From contig CAIPZV010000014.1 in assembly GCA_903869595.1 (NCBI GenBank), forward strand, positions 52,489 through 116,488: DNA of 64,000 nt. Direction: 5' to 3'. Of the stretch, positions 19,034-29,021 are shown in pieces (within the stretch, counting starts at the first letter, position 1; each line of letters begins with the position of its first letter). Origin of the DNA: an uncultured beta proteobacterium (GTDB lineage: Bacteria; Pseudomonadota; Gammaproteobacteria; Burkholderiales; Burkholderiaceae_C). Below the pieces are notes generated by a model. The model saw only the letters and a program-made list of their open reading frames with translations, ran no database searches and was not told the origin of the DNA. Both the position numbers and the translations under genes were made by a program.

Positions 19034-19465
19034 ATGGAACTCAATGGCATCAAGCCTGCATCAGGCGCCAAGCACGCCAAGCGTCGCGTCGGTCGTGGTA
19101 TCGGTTCGGGTCTGGGTAAAACCGCCGGTCGCGGTCATAAAGGTCAAAAGTCGCGTGCGGGCGGCTACCACAAAGTGGGTTTTGAAGGCGGCCAGATGCC
19201 TATGCATCGCCGTTTGCCCAAGCGGGGTTTCAAATCCCATTTGCTCAAGTACAACGCCGAAATTACGTTGACGACGCTGGAAGTTTTGGGACTACCCGAA
19301 GTGGACATGCTCACGCTCAAGCAAGCCGGTGTTGTGGCGCCGATTGCCAAGGTGGTGAAAGTGATTCAAACCGGGGCATTGACCAAGGCTGTGAAGCTGA
19401 CCGGTATTGGCGCAAGCGCCAATGCCAAAGCGGCTATCGAAGCGGCTGGCGGCAGCGTCGCCTAA
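19034..19465 (+). CDS. rplO: Large-subunit ribosomal protein L15 (uL15)
   Basis: Late-assembly 50S protein of 143 residues with the glycine- and arginine-rich N-terminus ([29 protein letters not shown]) and the [17 protein letters not shown] signature. Two ATGs stand side by side; the one at 19034 has better spacing to the GGGG ribosome site than the one at 19031 and gives the usual MELNGIKPA start. Confidence 0.97.
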   Translation: MELNGIKPASGAKHAKRRVGRGIGSGLGKTAGRGHKGQKSRAGGYHKVGFEGGQMPMHRRLPKRGFKSHLLKYNAEITLTTLEVLGLPEVDMLTLKQAGVVAPIAKVVKVIQTGALTKAVKLTGIGASANAKAAIEAAGGSVA

Positions 19466-19483
19466 TTGATTTGAGACAAGCCT

Positions 19484-20794
19484 GTGGCAAGTACCTCCGC
19501 GCAAACAGCTAAGAACGGCAAGTACGGCGACTTGAGTCGCCGCTTGGTGTTCCTGCTGCTCGCCCTGGTGGTATACCGGGTGGGCGCGCATATTCCTGTG
19601 CCGGGTATTGACCCCAATCAATTGCAACAATTGTTCAATGGTCAGCAAGGCGGCATATTGAGCCTGTTCAATATGTTCTCCGGCGGCGCTTTGTCACGGT
19701 TTACCGTATTTGCGCTGGGCATCATGCCCTACATCTCGGCCTCCATCATCATGCAATTGCTGGGTTATGTAGTGCCTACGTTTGAGCAACTGAAGAAAGA
19801 GGGCGAAGCCGGACGCCGCAAGATTACGCAGTACACGCGTTATGGCACTTTGGGTCTGGCTTTGTTCCAGTCCATGGGTATTGCCCTGGCGCTGGAGTCC
19901 TCGGCTGGTTTGGTGATGTCCCCCGGCATGGGCTTTCGTATTACCGCGATGGTGACCCTGACTTCGGGCACCATGTTCCTGATGTGGCTGGGTGAGCAAA
20001 TTACAGAGCGCGGTTTGGGTAACGGTATTTCTATATTGATTTTCGGTGGTATCGCAGCGGGTCTGCCCAACGCCATTGGCGGCTTGCTGGAACTGGTGCG
20101 TACCGGAGCGATGAGCCCATTTATAGCCCTCGTGATTGTGGTGCTGGTGGCGCTGGTGACCTACTTTGTGGTCTTTGTAGAGCGCGGCCAGCGCAAGATA
20201 TTGGTGAACTACGCACGCCGCCAGGTGGGCAACAAGGTTTATGGCGGTCAGTCCTCGCACCTTCCGCTCAAACTCAACATGGCCGGTGTGATCCCTCCGA
20301 TTTTTGCTTCCTCGATTATTTTGTTACCGGCCACGATTGCCAACTGGTTTAGTAGCGGAGAGTCCATGCATTGGCTTAAAGATATTGCCAGCACGCTCAG
20401 CCCCGGCCAGCCGGTGTATGTGATGCTGTATGCCAGCGCAATTGTGTTTTTCTGTTTCTTTTATACCGCCTTGGTATTTAACAGCCGGGAAACCGCGGAC
20501 AACCTGAAAAAGAGCGGCGCCTTCATTCCCGGTATACGTCCTGGCGATCACACGGCCAAGTACATCGACAAAATTTTGCTGCGCTTGACGCTGGCTGGTG
20601 CGGTGTACATCACTTTTGTGTGTTTGTTGCCTGAGTTTCTGATTTTGAAATACAACGTGCCGTTTTACTTCGGTGGAACGTCTTTGCTGATTATTGTGGT
20701 CGTCACCATGGATTTCATGGCGCAGGTACAAAACTACCTGATGTCGCAGCAATATGACTCGTTGCTGAAGAAAGCGAGCTTCAAGTCGTCCTAA
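19484..20794 (+). CDS. secY: Protein translocase subunit SecY
   Basis: Central channel of the Sec translocon in the cytoplasmic membrane. The 436 residues form about ten membrane helices, with the plug-region stretch [22 protein letters not shown], the helix 4 region [15 protein letters not shown] and the cytoplasmic loop [22 protein letters not shown] (conserved pieces, each typical of SecY). The start is a GTG at 19484. No infA gene follows; the next gene is rpmJ after 116 non-coding bases. Confidence 0.98.
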   Translation: MASTSAQTAKNGKYGDLSRRLVFLLLALVVYRVGAHIPVPGIDPNQLQQLFNGQQGGILSLFNMFSGGALSRFTVFALGIMPYISASIIMQLLGYVVPTFEQLKKEGEAGRRKITQYTRYGTLGLALFQSMGIALALESSAGLVMSPGMGFRITAMVTLTSGTMFLMWLGEQITERGLGNGISILIFGGIAAGLPNAIGGLLELVRTGAMSPFIALVIVVLVALVTYFVVFVERGQRKILVNYARRQVGNKVYGGQSSHLPLKLNMAGVIPPIFASSIILLPATIANWFSSGESMHWLKDIASTLSPGQPVYVMLYASAIVFFCFFYTALVFNSRETADNLKKSGAFIPGIRPGDHTAKYIDKILLRLTLAGAVYITFVCLLPEFLILKYNVPFYFGGTSLLIIVVVTMDFMAQVQNYLMSQQYDSLLKKASFKSS

Positions 20795-20910
20795 GCGGGG
20801 CTTGAAATTAAATAGGGGGTTGGCTGCAAAGCAGCTGGCCGATGGATGTGGCAGGTAATAGTGGCCGAGACGCAAGTTAAGGTTGCTTTGGTAGTTTTAG
20901 GAGAATAGAA

Positions 20911-21024
20911 ATGAAAGTCTCGGCCTCGGTCAAGAAAATTTGCCGCAATTGCAAGATTATCCGTCGCAAGGGCGTGGTGCGTGTGATCTGTACAGATCCG
21001 CGCCACAAGCAGCGTCAGGGTTGA
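20911..21024 (+). CDS. rpmJ: Large-subunit ribosomal protein L36 (bL36)
   Basis: 37-residue 50S protein reading [20 protein letters not shown] and ending [11 protein letters not shown]. The zinc ligands are intact (Cys11, Cys14, Cys27 and His32), so this is the zinc-binding form. TTTTAGGAGAATAGAA gives a good ribosome site. It lies between secY and rpsM as in other beta- and gammaproteobacteria. Confidence 0.96.
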   Translation: MKVSASVKKICRNCKIIRRKGVVRVICTDPRHKQRQG

Positions 21025-21048
21025 TAGCTAGAGTTCTAGAGGAAAAAT

Positions 21049-21414
21049 ATGGCACGTATCGCTGGTATCAATATTCCGCCGCACAAACATGCGGAAATCG
21101 GACTTACCTCCATTTTCGGCATTGGACGTCCGCGCGCACGCAAAATTTGCGAAGCCTGCGGCATTGCATATTCCAAAAAAATCAAAGACCTCACCGATGG
21201 TGATCTGGAAAAAATTCGCGATGCGATTGGCCAGTTCACTATCGAGGGCGATTTGCGGCGCGAGACCACGATGAACATCAAGCGTTTGATGGACATCGGT
21301 TGCTACCGCGGCTTCCGCCATCGCCGTGGTTTGCCAATGCGCGGACAGCGCACACGCACCAATGCCCGTACCCGCAAAGGTCCGCGCAAGGCTGCAGCAT
21401 CCTTGAAAAAATAA
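21049..21414 (+). CDS. rpsM: Small-subunit ribosomal protein S13 (uS13)
   Basis: 30S head protein that contacts the P-site tRNA and the 50S subunit. The 121 residues have the start [20 protein letters not shown], the [18 protein letters not shown] helix-two-turn-helix region and the basic tail [19 protein letters not shown]. It opens the alpha-operon part of the cluster. Confidence 0.98.
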   Translation: MARIAGINIPPHKHAEIGLTSIFGIGRPRARKICEACGIAYSKKIKDLTDGDLEKIRDAIGQFTIEGDLRRETTMNIKRLMDIGCYRGFRHRRGLPMRGQRTRTNARTRKGPRKAAASLKK

Positions 21415-21433
21415 GACGCACTAAGAGATCACT

Positions 21434-21838
21434 ATGGCAAAAGCTCCTACCAATAGCGCAGCACAACGCGTGCGCAAAAAGGTTCGCAAGAACGTTGCCG
21501 ATGGCATCGCACATGTGCACGCCTCGTTTAACAACACCATCATTACCATCACCGACCGCCAGGGCAATGCTTTGTCCTGGGCCTCGTCCGGTGGCCAGGG
21601 TTTCAAAGGTTCGCGCAAATCGACGCCTTTTGCTGCCCAGGTGGCATCTGAAGTGGCCGGTCGCGCCGCTTTGGAGCAGGGTATCAAGAACCTCGATGTC
21701 GAGATCAAGGGTCCCGGCCCCGGTCGCGAATCGTCGGTGCGCGCTTTGGCAGCGCTGGGCATCCGCATCAATATGATTGCAGATGTGACGCCGGTACCGC
21801 ACAACGGTTGCCGTCCCCAGAAACGCCGTCGTATCTAA
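21434..21838 (+). CDS. rpsK: Small-subunit ribosomal protein S11 (uS11)
   Basis: 30S platform protein of 134 residues: [40 protein letters not shown], and the C-terminal [20 protein letters not shown], the conserved end of S11. An 82-base spacer with two hairpins separates it from rpsD. Confidence 0.98.
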   Translation: MAKAPTNSAAQRVRKKVRKNVADGIAHVHASFNNTIITITDRQGNALSWASSGGQGFKGSRKSTPFAAQVASEVAGRAALEQGIKNLDVEIKGPGPGRESSVRALAALGIRINMIADVTPVPHNGCRPQKRRRI

Positions 21839-21855
21839 TTTCAACAAAGCCCACC

Positions 21856-21895
21856 GCTGCCAGCTCCGGCTGGCAGCTCCCGCAAGCAATTGCGG
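21856..21895 (+). promoter_or_regulatory. Two adjacent hairpins in the rpsK-rpsD spacer
   Basis: First hairpin: GCTGCCAGC (21856-21864), loop TCCG, GCTGGCAGC (21869-21877), a perfect 9-bp stem. Second: CCGCAA (21880-21885), loop GCAA (a GNRA tetraloop), TTGCGG (21890-21895). No U-run follows, so this is not a simple terminator. It sits about 25 bases before the rpsD start and could be a regulatory or processing element; S4 is a known autoregulator in other bacteria, but binding here is inference. Confidence 0.5.
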
Positions 21896-21920
21896 CAGAT
21901 GACATAAAAAGGAAGTTCAA

Positions 21921-22544
21921 GTGGCACGCTATCTAGGCCCCAAGGCCAAACTCTCACGCCGTGAAGGCACAGACCTGTTTCTCAAGAGCGCACGCCGCGC
22001 AATTGGTGACAAGGCCAAATTTGAGTCCAAGCCCGGTCAGCATGGCCGCACCTCTGGTGCCCGTACGTCTGACTACGGTTTGCAGCTTCGCGAGAAGCAA
22101 AAAGTCAAACGCATGTACGGCGTGTTGGAGCGTCAGTTCCGCCGCTATTTTGAAGAGGCCGATCGCCGCAAAGGCAACACCGGTGCCAACCTCTTGTCCT
22201 TGCTCGAGTCGCGCTTGGACAATGTGGTGTACCGCATGGGTTTCGGCTCCACCCGCGCTGAAGCACGCCAGTTGGTGTCACACAAAGCGGTTACCGTCAA
22301 CGGCCAATCGGTGAACATTCCTTCTTACATGGTCAAGGCTGGCGATACCTTGGCTGTGCGTGAAAAGTCGAAGAAGCAAAACCGTGTGGTCGAAGCGCTT
22401 CAATTGGCCCAGCAGGTGGGTATCCCTTCGTGGGTGGACGTCAATGCCGACAAGGCCGAAGGCGTTTTCAAGAGTGTGCCAGACCGCGATATGTTCGGTG
22501 CCGATATCAACGAATCACTCATTGTTGAGTTGTATTCGCGTTAA
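21921..22544 (+). CDS. rpsD: Small-subunit ribosomal protein S4 (uS4)
   Basis: Primary 16S rRNA-binding assembly protein, 207 residues, starting at a GTG codon (21921) after an AAAAGGAAG site. [20 protein letters not shown] is the usual N-terminus, and the S4 RNA-binding domain includes [30 protein letters not shown] (residues about 95-124). In E. coli S4 represses translation of the alpha operon. Confidence 0.98.
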   Translation: MARYLGPKAKLSRREGTDLFLKSARRAIGDKAKFESKPGQHGRTSGARTSDYGLQLREKQKVKRMYGVLERQFRRYFEEADRRKGNTGANLLSLLESRLDNVVYRMGFGSTRAEARQLVSHKAVTVNGQSVNIPSYMVKAGDTLAVREKSKKQNRVVEALQLAQQVGIPSWVDVNADKAEGVFKSVPDRDMFGADINESLIVELYSR

Positions 22545-22648
22545 TCAGGTTTGTTGTTAAATTCGTCCCTATGTGGCGTTCGCTGCTATGTAGGTGCTTC
22601 ACCAGCCTTACTGATGTAACGAGTCAGGGGTATTGAGAGGAAGTGGAA

Positions 22649-23638
22649 ATGCAGAATAGTTTGTTGAAACCCAAGTCGATCACCGTTGAACAAGTCAGCC
22701 TGAACCGCGCCAAGGTCGCCTTGGAGCCTTTTGAGCGTGGCTATGGCCACACCTTGGGCAATGCCTTGCGCCGTGTATTGTTGTCTTCTATGCCTGGCTA
22801 TGCAGCCACCGAGGTGACGATTGCTGGCGTCTTGCACGAGTACTCGTCTATCGACGGTATCCAGGAAGATGTGGTCAACATCCTCTTGAACCTTAAAGGC
22901 GTGGTGTTTAAATTACACAACCGCGATGAAGTGACCCTAAGCTTGCGCAAAGATGTCGAGGGTGTGGTGCTTGCATCAGACATTCAGACACCGCACGACG
23001 TCGAAATCATCAACCCTGATCACGTCATCGCGCATTTGTCTACTGGCGGTAAGCTGGACATGCAGATCAAAGTGGAAAAAGGGCGTGGCTATGTGCCTGG
23101 TTCGGTGCGCCGCCATGGCGATGAGCCCACCAAATCCATTGGCCGTATGATCTTGGATGCATCGTTCTCGCCCGTCAAGCGCGTGAGCTATGTGGTAGAA
23201 AGCGCCCGCGTGGAGCAGCGTACCGATCTGGACAAGCTGGTGGTAGATATCGAGACCAATGGCGCGGTCAGTGCAGAAGACGCAGTGCGCTCTTCGGCGC
23301 GCATCCTTGTGGAGCAATTGGCCGTGTTCGCCCAACTTGAGGGCAATGAGCTGCCTGGCTTTGGTGCCCCGAGCGCTGGCCGTGAAGCCAAGTTTGACCC
23401 GATACTGTTGCGCCCGGTCGATGAACTCGAACTCACCGTGCGTTCGGCCAACTGCCTCAAAGCAGAAAATATTTATTACATCGGTGACCTGATTCAGCGT
23501 ACCGAAAACGAGTTGCTGAAGACGCCTAATCTGGGTCGTAAGTCTCTCAATGAGATCAAAGAAGTTTTGGCTTCGCGCGGTTTGACTTTGGGTATGAAGC
23601 TCGAAGCCTGGCCACCGGCCACACTAGACAAGCGTTAA
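22649..23638 (+). CDS. rpoA: RNA polymerase alpha subunit
   Basis: Scaffold for RNA polymerase assembly and target of UP elements and activators. The 329 residues from the ATG at 22649 equal the E. coli length; GAGAGG stands eight bases upstream, which favours this ATG over the GTG at 22643. The N-terminal domain contains [20 protein letters not shown], and the C-terminal domain has [20 protein letters not shown] and [16 protein letters not shown]. Confidence 0.98.
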   Translation: MQNSLLKPKSITVEQVSLNRAKVALEPFERGYGHTLGNALRRVLLSSMPGYAATEVTIAGVLHEYSSIDGIQEDVVNILLNLKGVVFKLHNRDEVTLSLRKDVEGVVLASDIQTPHDVEIINPDHVIAHLSTGGKLDMQIKVEKGRGYVPGSVRRHGDEPTKSIGRMILDASFSPVKRVSYVVESARVEQRTDLDKLVVDIETNGAVSAEDAVRSSARILVEQLAVFAQLEGNELPGFGAPSAGREAKFDPILLRPVDELELTVRSANCLKAENIYYIGDLIQRTENELLKTPNLGRKSLNEIKEVLASRGLTLGMKLEAWPPATLDKR

Positions 23639-23724
23639 TTCGCTTGGATTGCAGGCCTGCAAAGGCTAGCGCTGCGGGCAGTACCTGATACGGCTGCCTT
23701 CGAATCAAAAAAAGGAAATCTACT

Positions 23725-24114
23725 ATGCGCCACGGACACGGACTACGCAAACTCAACCGGACAAGCTCACACCGCTTGGCCATGTTGCGCAATATGATGA
23801 ATTCGCTCATCGCGCACGAAGCTATTAAAACCACGGTACCCAAGGCCAAGGAATTGCGCCGCGTGGTCGAACCCATGATCACCCTGGCCAAAGAATCTAC
23901 CGTGGCGAACCGCCGCCTGGCCTTTGACCGCCTGCGGGACCGCGATAGCGTGAGCAAATTGTTCGATGTACTTGGCCCGCGTTTCAAGGCCCGTCCCGGC
24001 GGCTACACCCGTATTTTGAAGATGGGTTTCCGCGTCGGCGACAACGCGCCCATGGCCTTGGTGGAATTGGTAGAACGCACCGAAGTTGCTGCCACTGATA
24101 CGCCTGAAGTCTAA
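23725..24114 (+). CDS. rplQ: Large-subunit ribosomal protein L17 (bL17)
   Basis: 50S protein near the tunnel exit; 129 residues starting [20 protein letters not shown], with the L17 signature region [19 protein letters not shown] and the [21 protein letters not shown]-terminal part. It is the last gene of the ribosomal block and is followed within 26 bases by the initiator tRNA. Confidence 0.98.
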   Translation: MRHGHGLRKLNRTSSHRLAMLRNMMNSLIAHEAIKTTVPKAKELRRVVEPMITLAKESTVANRRLAFDRLRDRDSVSKLFDVLGPRFKARPGGYTRILKMGFRVGDNAPMALVELVERTEVAATDTPEV

Positions 24115-24122
24115 TAAGCGCG

Positions 24123-24128
24123 TATAAT
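24123..24128 (+). promoter_or_regulatory. TATAAT -10 element of the initiator tRNA gene
   Basis: A perfect TATAAT hexamer lies nine bases after the rplQ stop region and 12 bases before the tRNA 5' end, the right distance for a start just upstream of the mature tRNA. No good -35 is visible at 17 bases, so the tRNA may also be made by read-through from rplQ. Confidence 0.6.
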
Positions 24129-24139
24129 TAAACCCTTAC

Positions 24140-24216
<77 letters not shown>

Positions 24217-24240
24217 ATCAAACAGCTAAGCGCTGTAGTC

Positions 24241-24268
24241 AAAACGCCAACCCTAGGGTTGGCGTTTT
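24241..24268. terminator. Bidirectional terminator between tRNA-fMet and soeC
   Basis: AAAACGCCAACCC (24241-24253), a TA spacer and GGGTTGGCGTTTT (24256-24268) form a perfect 13-bp inverted repeat with an A-run on one side and a T-run on the other. It can end the rplN-rplQ-tRNA transcript and, on the minus strand, the xsc-pta-soeABC transcript whose last stop codon is 40 bases away. Confidence 0.88.
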
Positions 24269-24307
24269 GCTTTGTGTGTTGCGCTGTATTCGTGGCGCTT
24301 AATACGC

Positions 24308-25240
24308 CTAGCCCACCACCTGGTAATACAAATTTTGCGGGTGCTTGGCCTGTGCGAAAAACACCCAGCGCTCTGCTATCAGTGCGGGGGCTTGCAGCAA
24401 GGAGGCCCAGGCCCAAGGCCAGGTGCTGGCGCTACTCAGGGCGCATAGCGCAAGCCCGATGGGAAGCACGAACAAACCCAAGACAAAAGCCCAGCGTACG
24501 TTACGCAACACCAACTGGCTGGCGCCATGAAAAAACTCGCGAGTGTTAAACGCACCAGCTGACATGCCCATGGACTTTTGTACTAAGCGCTTGGCCTGGA
24601 TACCGGTGGCCGATTGCAGTGTGGAGGCATGGCGCAAACTGCTATTTCGGCGCAGGCTGAACCAGCGCACCAGGGCCGCCAGCAGCGTAGCCGCAGTAGC
24701 CCACGGGGCCAGCGCACTGAGCAACATCGCTTGCCCGCCAGAAGCCGCCAGCGCGCAGGTGAGCACACTGCCTGATGCCAAACCGATGAGGATGAAATTA
24801 GCCACTGTGCTCCAGTGCGCCCATTCTTGAATAAAGCGTAGGCACGCATAAATCATGGCGGTGCAGTACCAAAGCACTAGCGCGCCAATCATGATGGCCC
24901 ATGGCAATACAGCTGCCAGCGCGCTATCAGCGCCCGTATAAAGCGCCAGCCACCACAGCGCTGTCAGGCCGATATAGGCGGGCAGCACAATGACTTCGCG
25001 CGACATCCAAGACGTGCGCCACATCAGCACCGCGCGCCAGGCGCGCATCTTGTGGCCCAGGTGTAAAAACGAGAACGCCAAACCCGCCACCAGCAGCACC
25101 AGACCCAGCGCAATGGCCTGCAGCACAAAGCCGCTGTCCATCGCTATGCCGCTAATCTGCGCCAGTGCCAGCGCGACCAGCAGCCCTTGTGCGGCACCAG
25201 CAAGCGTGGTGAAAAACAAAATAGAGAATGCCGGATGCAT
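24308..25240 (-). CDS. soeC: Sulfite dehydrogenase membrane anchor SoeC (DmsC/NrfD-like)
   Basis: Integral membrane subunit expected to anchor the SoeAB catalytic pair and hand electrons to the quinone pool. The 310 residues from the ATG at 25240 hold about eight hydrophobic segments, starting MHPAFSILFFTTLAGAAQGL, the typical DmsC-like opening; HLGHKMRAWRAVLMWRTSWMSRE is the conserved loop (residues about 51-73). It lies five bases behind soeB. Read alone it would be called a DMSO reductase anchor; the sulfite assignment rests on SoeA/SoeB likeness and the xsc context. Confidence 0.83.
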   Translation of the reverse strand: MHPAFSILFFTTLAGAAQGLLVALALAQISGIAMDSGFVLQAIALGLVLLVAGLAFSFLHLGHKMRAWRAVLMWRTSWMSREVIVLPAYIGLTALWWLALYTGADSALAAVLPWAIMIGALVLWYCTAMIYACLRFIQEWAHWSTVANFILIGLASGSVLTCALAASGGQAMLLSALAPWATAATLLAALVRWFSLRRNSSLRHASTLQSATGIQAKRLVQKSMGMSAGAFNTREFFHGASQLVLRNVRWAFVLGLFVLPIGLALCALSSASTWPWAWASLLQAPALIAERWVFFAQAKHPQNLYYQVVG

Positions 25241-25245
25241 TACGC

Positions 25246-26016
25246 TTACTCCTTGCCCGCAGGCGGCGTGGACGATGTGGTCGCTGCCGTGACGCGCCTG
25301 GGCAAATAGTGATTCGCCGCTTGCGTGCCCCACTCGGGCATCAGCTGGTAGCCACCGCGCTCGGCAATGGCTTTGCTGACCACGCTCTCGGGGTCTTTGA
25401 TGTCGCCAAACAAGCGTGCATTGGTGGGGCAGGCTTGCACACAGGCGGGCTGGCGGTCCGCCTCGGGCAGCAGCGGGTCGTACACCCGGTCCACGCACAA
25501 GGTGCACTTGGTCATGACCTGCCGCTCTTCATCCAATTCGCGCGCGCCATAGGGGCAAGCCCAGGCGCAGTATTTGCAGCCTATGCATTTGTCGTAATCA
25601 ACCAGCACGATACCGTCCTCAGCGCGTTTGTAACTCGCGCCTGTGGGGCAGACCGGCACGCAAGGCGGGTCTTCGCAATGCAAGCAACTTTTGGGAAAGT
25701 GGATGGTGTCGGTGCCGGGGAATTCACCCGCCTCGTAGGTTTGCACCCGGTTGAAAAACGTGCCTGTGGGGTTGGCGCCATAGGCGTTCAAATCGGCCAG
25801 GGGCCCGGCGCTGCCCGACGTGTTCCATTGCTTGCAGGACGTGACGCAGGCCTGGCAGCCGACGCACACATTCAAGTCAATCACCAAAGCCAGTTGCTTA
25901 GCCAATGTTTCGCCTTGGCGCGCGCGCACCCTTACTGGGGGCGATGTATCTTGCACCGCGCCACCGGCACCTTCGGTCAGTTGCGATTGCAAAAGTTCTT
26001 TGAGCCACTGGATCAT
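25246..26016 (-). CDS. soeB: Sulfite dehydrogenase iron-sulfur subunit SoeB
   Basis: Electron-transfer subunit with four [4Fe-4S] clusters. The 256 residues contain four cysteine groups in order: CVGCQACVTSCKQWNTSG, CLHCEDPPCVPVCPTGASY, CIGCKYCAWACPYGAREL and CTLCVDR with CVQACPTNARLFGD. PTGTFFNRVQTYE and GGYQLMPEWGTQAANHYLPRR are features I recognise from SoeB rather than DmsB. No signal peptide, so it acts in the cytoplasm. The start overlaps the soeA stop by four bases. Confidence 0.86.
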   Translation of the reverse strand: MIQWLKELLQSQLTEGAGGAVQDTSPPVRVRARQGETLAKQLALVIDLNVCVGCQACVTSCKQWNTSGSAGPLADLNAYGANPTGTFFNRVQTYEAGEFPGTDTIHFPKSCLHCEDPPCVPVCPTGASYKRAEDGIVLVDYDKCIGCKYCAWACPYGARELDEERQVMTKCTLCVDRVYDPLLPEADRQPACVQACPTNARLFGDIKDPESVVSKAIAERGGYQLMPEWGTQAANHYLPRRVTAATTSSTPPAGKE

Positions 26017-28958
26017 GATTTTTTGCCTCCTGCGAAATAGCGCAACACCTGCGCCGCTTTGCCCACCACGCCGGGCACGGTGGGCATGCTGTCCATTTGG
26101 GGAAAGGTCTCGCTCGCTTCATCGGGCGAAGCCGGGCGTATGCGCACCCGAACGTCATACCAACCGGCCTGGCCGGTAATCGGGTCGGAGTTGCTGACTG
26201 TGCCGCTGGGCGTGCCGCGCATGGGCAGTTCTTCCGAGATAAGGTGGTTGAGCAAAAAGCCTTTGCGCGCTTCATCCGATCCTGGGGCCAATTGCCAGGC
26301 GCCATCGGCTTTGCCAATCGCATTCCAAGTCCATACCGTGCCGGGCTCCACCGCTTCGCTATGGCGCACCATGCAGCGCACTTGGCCCCATTGGCTTTCC
26401 ACCCAGGCCCAGCCGCCGTCCGCTATGCCGGCGGCCAGTGCGGTGCGCGGGTTGACGTTGAGGTAGTTGTGGCTGTGGATTTGGCGCAGCCAGGCGTTTT
26501 GCGAATCCCAAGAGTGGTACATGGCCATGGGCCGCTGGGTGATGGCGTTGAGCGGGTAGCTGCCCAGGTCGGTGGCGGCGTCTTCCAGGGGCGCGTACCA
26601 AAAGGGCAGCGGGTCGAAATAGGTGTCTATGCGCTCGCGCAAATGCTCGGGCGGCTGGCGGCCTTCGGCTTTGCCTTGTGCGGCCAAACGGAAGGATTGA
26701 AGCGTGTCGGAGTAAATCGCCAATTGCACTGGATCGTTCTTTTGGCGCCAGCCCTTTTCTTTGGCAAAGTCCAGGTACTCGCGGTTCCAGTTGCGCATGT
26801 AGTGCATGCTTTCGGGCATGTGGTACTGAAACACGCAGTTGTTTTGTTCGTAGGCTTCCCATTGCTTGGGATTGGGCTCGCCGCGCAAATGTTCGTCGCC
26901 GTTTTTGCCACGCCAACCCATTAAAAAACCGATGCCAGGCTGTGGCTGAAAGTTCACCACAAAGTCCGGATAGCCGGTGAACTTGCGTCCGCCTTCTGCG
27001 GTAGTGAAAGCCGGAAACTTTAAGCGCCCGGCCAGCTCAATCAACACCTCCTGAAAAGGTTTGCACTCACCCAGCGGCTTGACCACCGGCACGCGCACCG
27101 AATCTACCGGGCCGTCAAATTCCGAGATAGGGCGGTCCAGCATGCCCATCACATCGTGGCGTTCCAAATACGTGGTGTCGGGCAAGACCAGATCCGCAAA
27201 GGCCACGGTCTCGCTTTGGAAGGCGTCGCACACCACCAGAAAGGGAATCATGAATTCGCCGCTCTCGTCTTTGCGGTTAAGCATCTCGCGAATCGCCATG
27301 GTGTTCATGGTGCTGTTCCAAGCCATATTGGCCATGAACATCAACAAGGTGTCGATGCGGTAGGGGTCGCCGCGCGTGGCATTGGTGATGACGTTGTGCA
27401 TCAGCCCGTGCGCGGACAGCGGATGCTCCCAGGAGAATGCGTGGTCAATGCGTATGGGCGAGCCGTCCGGGTTGATGGCCAGCTCGTCAGGGTGCGCTGG
27501 AAAGCCCAGTGGCGCGGCATTGAGCGGCGTGTTGGGTTGAATCATTTCCGGCGAATTGAAGGCGCGGTAATTGGGCACGATGTGGCGCGGGTAGGGCGCT
27601 TTGTGCCGAAAGCCGCCGGGCGCGTCGATAGTGCCCAGCACGCTCATCAGCACCGCTAAGGCGCGCACGGTTTGAAAGCCATTGGAGTGCGCCGCCAGGC
27701 CGCGCATGGCATGAAACGCTAGCGGACGGGCTTGCGTAGTCGGGTGCAGTTTGCCCCAGGCATCGGTCCAAGGGATGGGCAATTCAAACGCCTGTTGCAA
27801 GGCCGCGTGACCCATCTCGTGCGCCAGCGCCACGATGCGCTCGGCGGCAATCCCGGTAATGGCTGCGGCCCACTCCGGTGTGCAACTGGCCACGCGATCG
27901 CGCAGCAACTGAAACGAGGGGGCCACCCGTGTGCCGTCGGCCAGGGTGTAGTGCCCTTCCAGGGCCGGGTCGCAGCCATCTGCAATGCCTTCGGGGTAGG
28001 CGTTCAGCACGGTGCCGCTGGCCTTGTCAAAAATCAGTTTGTTGTGGGGGTTGCGGCCATCGCCCGGCGGGCCTTTTTCCGGATTGGGGTCAAAGGCAAA
28101 CAGGCCTTCGCGCGCGCCCTCGTCCAGCACCACCAATTGCGGCGCATTGGTAAAGCGCTTTAAGAAGGCATGGTCCAGTGTGTCGGTGCGGATCAGCTCA
28201 TGCAAGAGCGCCATCAAGAGCGCGCCGTCGGTGCCGGGTTTGATGGGAATCCACTCATCGGCAATCGCAGAGTAGCCGGTACGCACCGGGTTGATGGAAA
28301 TAAAGCGCCCGCCGTCGCGCTTGAATTTGGAGATCGCAATCTTCATGGGATTGCTGTGGTGGTCTTCGGCTGTGCCAATCATGACAAAGACCTTGGCGCA
28401 CTCTAGGTCCGGCCCACCAAATTCCCAGAAGCTGCCGCCTATGCTGTAAATCATGCCTGCGGCCATATTGACCGAGCAAAAGCCGCCATGCGCTGCATAG
28501 TTGGGCGTGCCAAACTGGCGTGCGAACAAACCGGTGAGCGCCTGCATTTGGTCGCGGCCCGTGAACAGCGCGAATTTTTTCGGGTCAGTAGCGCGGATGT
28601 GGGCCAGACGCGTGCTTAGTAGCTCGTAGGCGCGTTCCCAACTGATAGGCTCAAACTCGGCAGCACCGCGCGCGCTGCCTGCTTTGCGCAGCAAGGGTTG
28701 CGTTAGGCGCGCAGGTGATTTTTGTTTCATGATGCCCGAGGCACCTTTGGCGCAAATCACACCTTGGTTCAGCGGATGGTTGGGGTTGCCATCGATATAG
28801 CGCACCTCGGGACCGTCTTCGCCCTCGCGCAAATGCACGCGTATGCCGCAGCGGCAGGCGCACATATAGCAGGTGGTGCATTTGATGGTGGTCTCATCGA
28901 CCGGCGTGGGCGCATCGAGCGGCTGGTGCAGGGGCTCAGAGGACAAAAATTTAAACAT
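26013..28958 (-). CDS. soeA: Sulfite dehydrogenase (quinone) molybdopterin subunit SoeA
   Basis: Catalytic subunit expected to oxidise sulfite to sulfate at a bis-MGD molybdenum centre in the cytoplasm. The 981 residues lack a Tat signal, as known for SoeA. The N-terminus CTTCYMCACRCGIRVHL followed by NQGVICAKGASGIMKQ supplies the [4Fe-4S] ligands C30-x2-C33-x3-C37-x31-C69. Molybdopterin-binding stretches follow (FVMIGTAEDHHSNPMKIA, DLVLPDTTYLERHDVMG), with the C-terminal MopB-type dinucleotide-binding domain after residue 840. It is co-oriented with xsc and pta, whose pathway releases sulfite. A generic DMSO-reductase-family role is the fallback. Confidence 0.85.
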   Translation of the reverse strand: MFKFLSSEPLHQPLDAPTPVDETTIKCTTCYMCACRCGIRVHLREGEDGPEVRYIDGNPNHPLNQGVICAKGASGIMKQKSPARLTQPLLRKAGSARGAAEFEPISWERAYELLSTRLAHIRATDPKKFALFTGRDQMQALTGLFARQFGTPNYAAHGGFCSVNMAAGMIYSIGGSFWEFGGPDLECAKVFVMIGTAEDHHSNPMKIAISKFKRDGGRFISINPVRTGYSAIADEWIPIKPGTDGALLMALLHELIRTDTLDHAFLKRFTNAPQLVVLDEGAREGLFAFDPNPEKGPPGDGRNPHNKLIFDKASGTVLNAYPEGIADGCDPALEGHYTLADGTRVAPSFQLLRDRVASCTPEWAAAITGIAAERIVALAHEMGHAALQQAFELPIPWTDAWGKLHPTTQARPLAFHAMRGLAAHSNGFQTVRALAVLMSVLGTIDAPGGFRHKAPYPRHIVPNYRAFNSPEMIQPNTPLNAAPLGFPAHPDELAINPDGSPIRIDHAFSWEHPLSAHGLMHNVITNATRGDPYRIDTLLMFMANMAWNSTMNTMAIREMLNRKDESGEFMIPFLVVCDAFQSETVAFADLVLPDTTYLERHDVMGMLDRPISEFDGPVDSVRVPVVKPLGECKPFQEVLIELAGRLKFPAFTTAEGGRKFTGYPDFVVNFQPQPGIGFLMGWRGKNGDEHLRGEPNPKQWEAYEQNNCVFQYHMPESMHYMRNWNREYLDFAKEKGWRQKNDPVQLAIYSDTLQSFRLAAQGKAEGRQPPEHLRERIDTYFDPLPFWYAPLEDAATDLGSYPLNAITQRPMAMYHSWDSQNAWLRQIHSHNYLNVNPRTALAAGIADGGWAWVESQWGQVRCMVRHSEAVEPGTVWTWNAIGKADGAWQLAPGSDEARKGFLLNHLISEELPMRGTPSGTVSNSDPITGQAGWYDVRVRIRPASPDEASETFPQMDSMPTVPGVVGKAAQVLRYFAGGKKS

Positions 28959-29021
28959 GGTGCTTGTCTCTAGGTATTTTTGTTATCGGGTTTGCATAGA
29001 CCGGATGGGCAAATGCGTGCG

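Noticed and set aside
20795..20910. Possible short infA gene
   Set aside because: No frame long enough for IF-1 (about 72 residues) exists in the gap.
24308..25507. Longer 399-residue version of soeC
   Set aside because: The first 89 residues overlap the soeB coding end and have shadow-frame composition; the DmsC-like start MHPAF lies at 25240.
24308..28958. Reading soeABC as a DMSO reductase operon
   Set aside because: No Tat signal on the large subunit, SoeA/SoeB-specific sequence features, and co-transcription with xsc and pta all favour sulfite oxidation.
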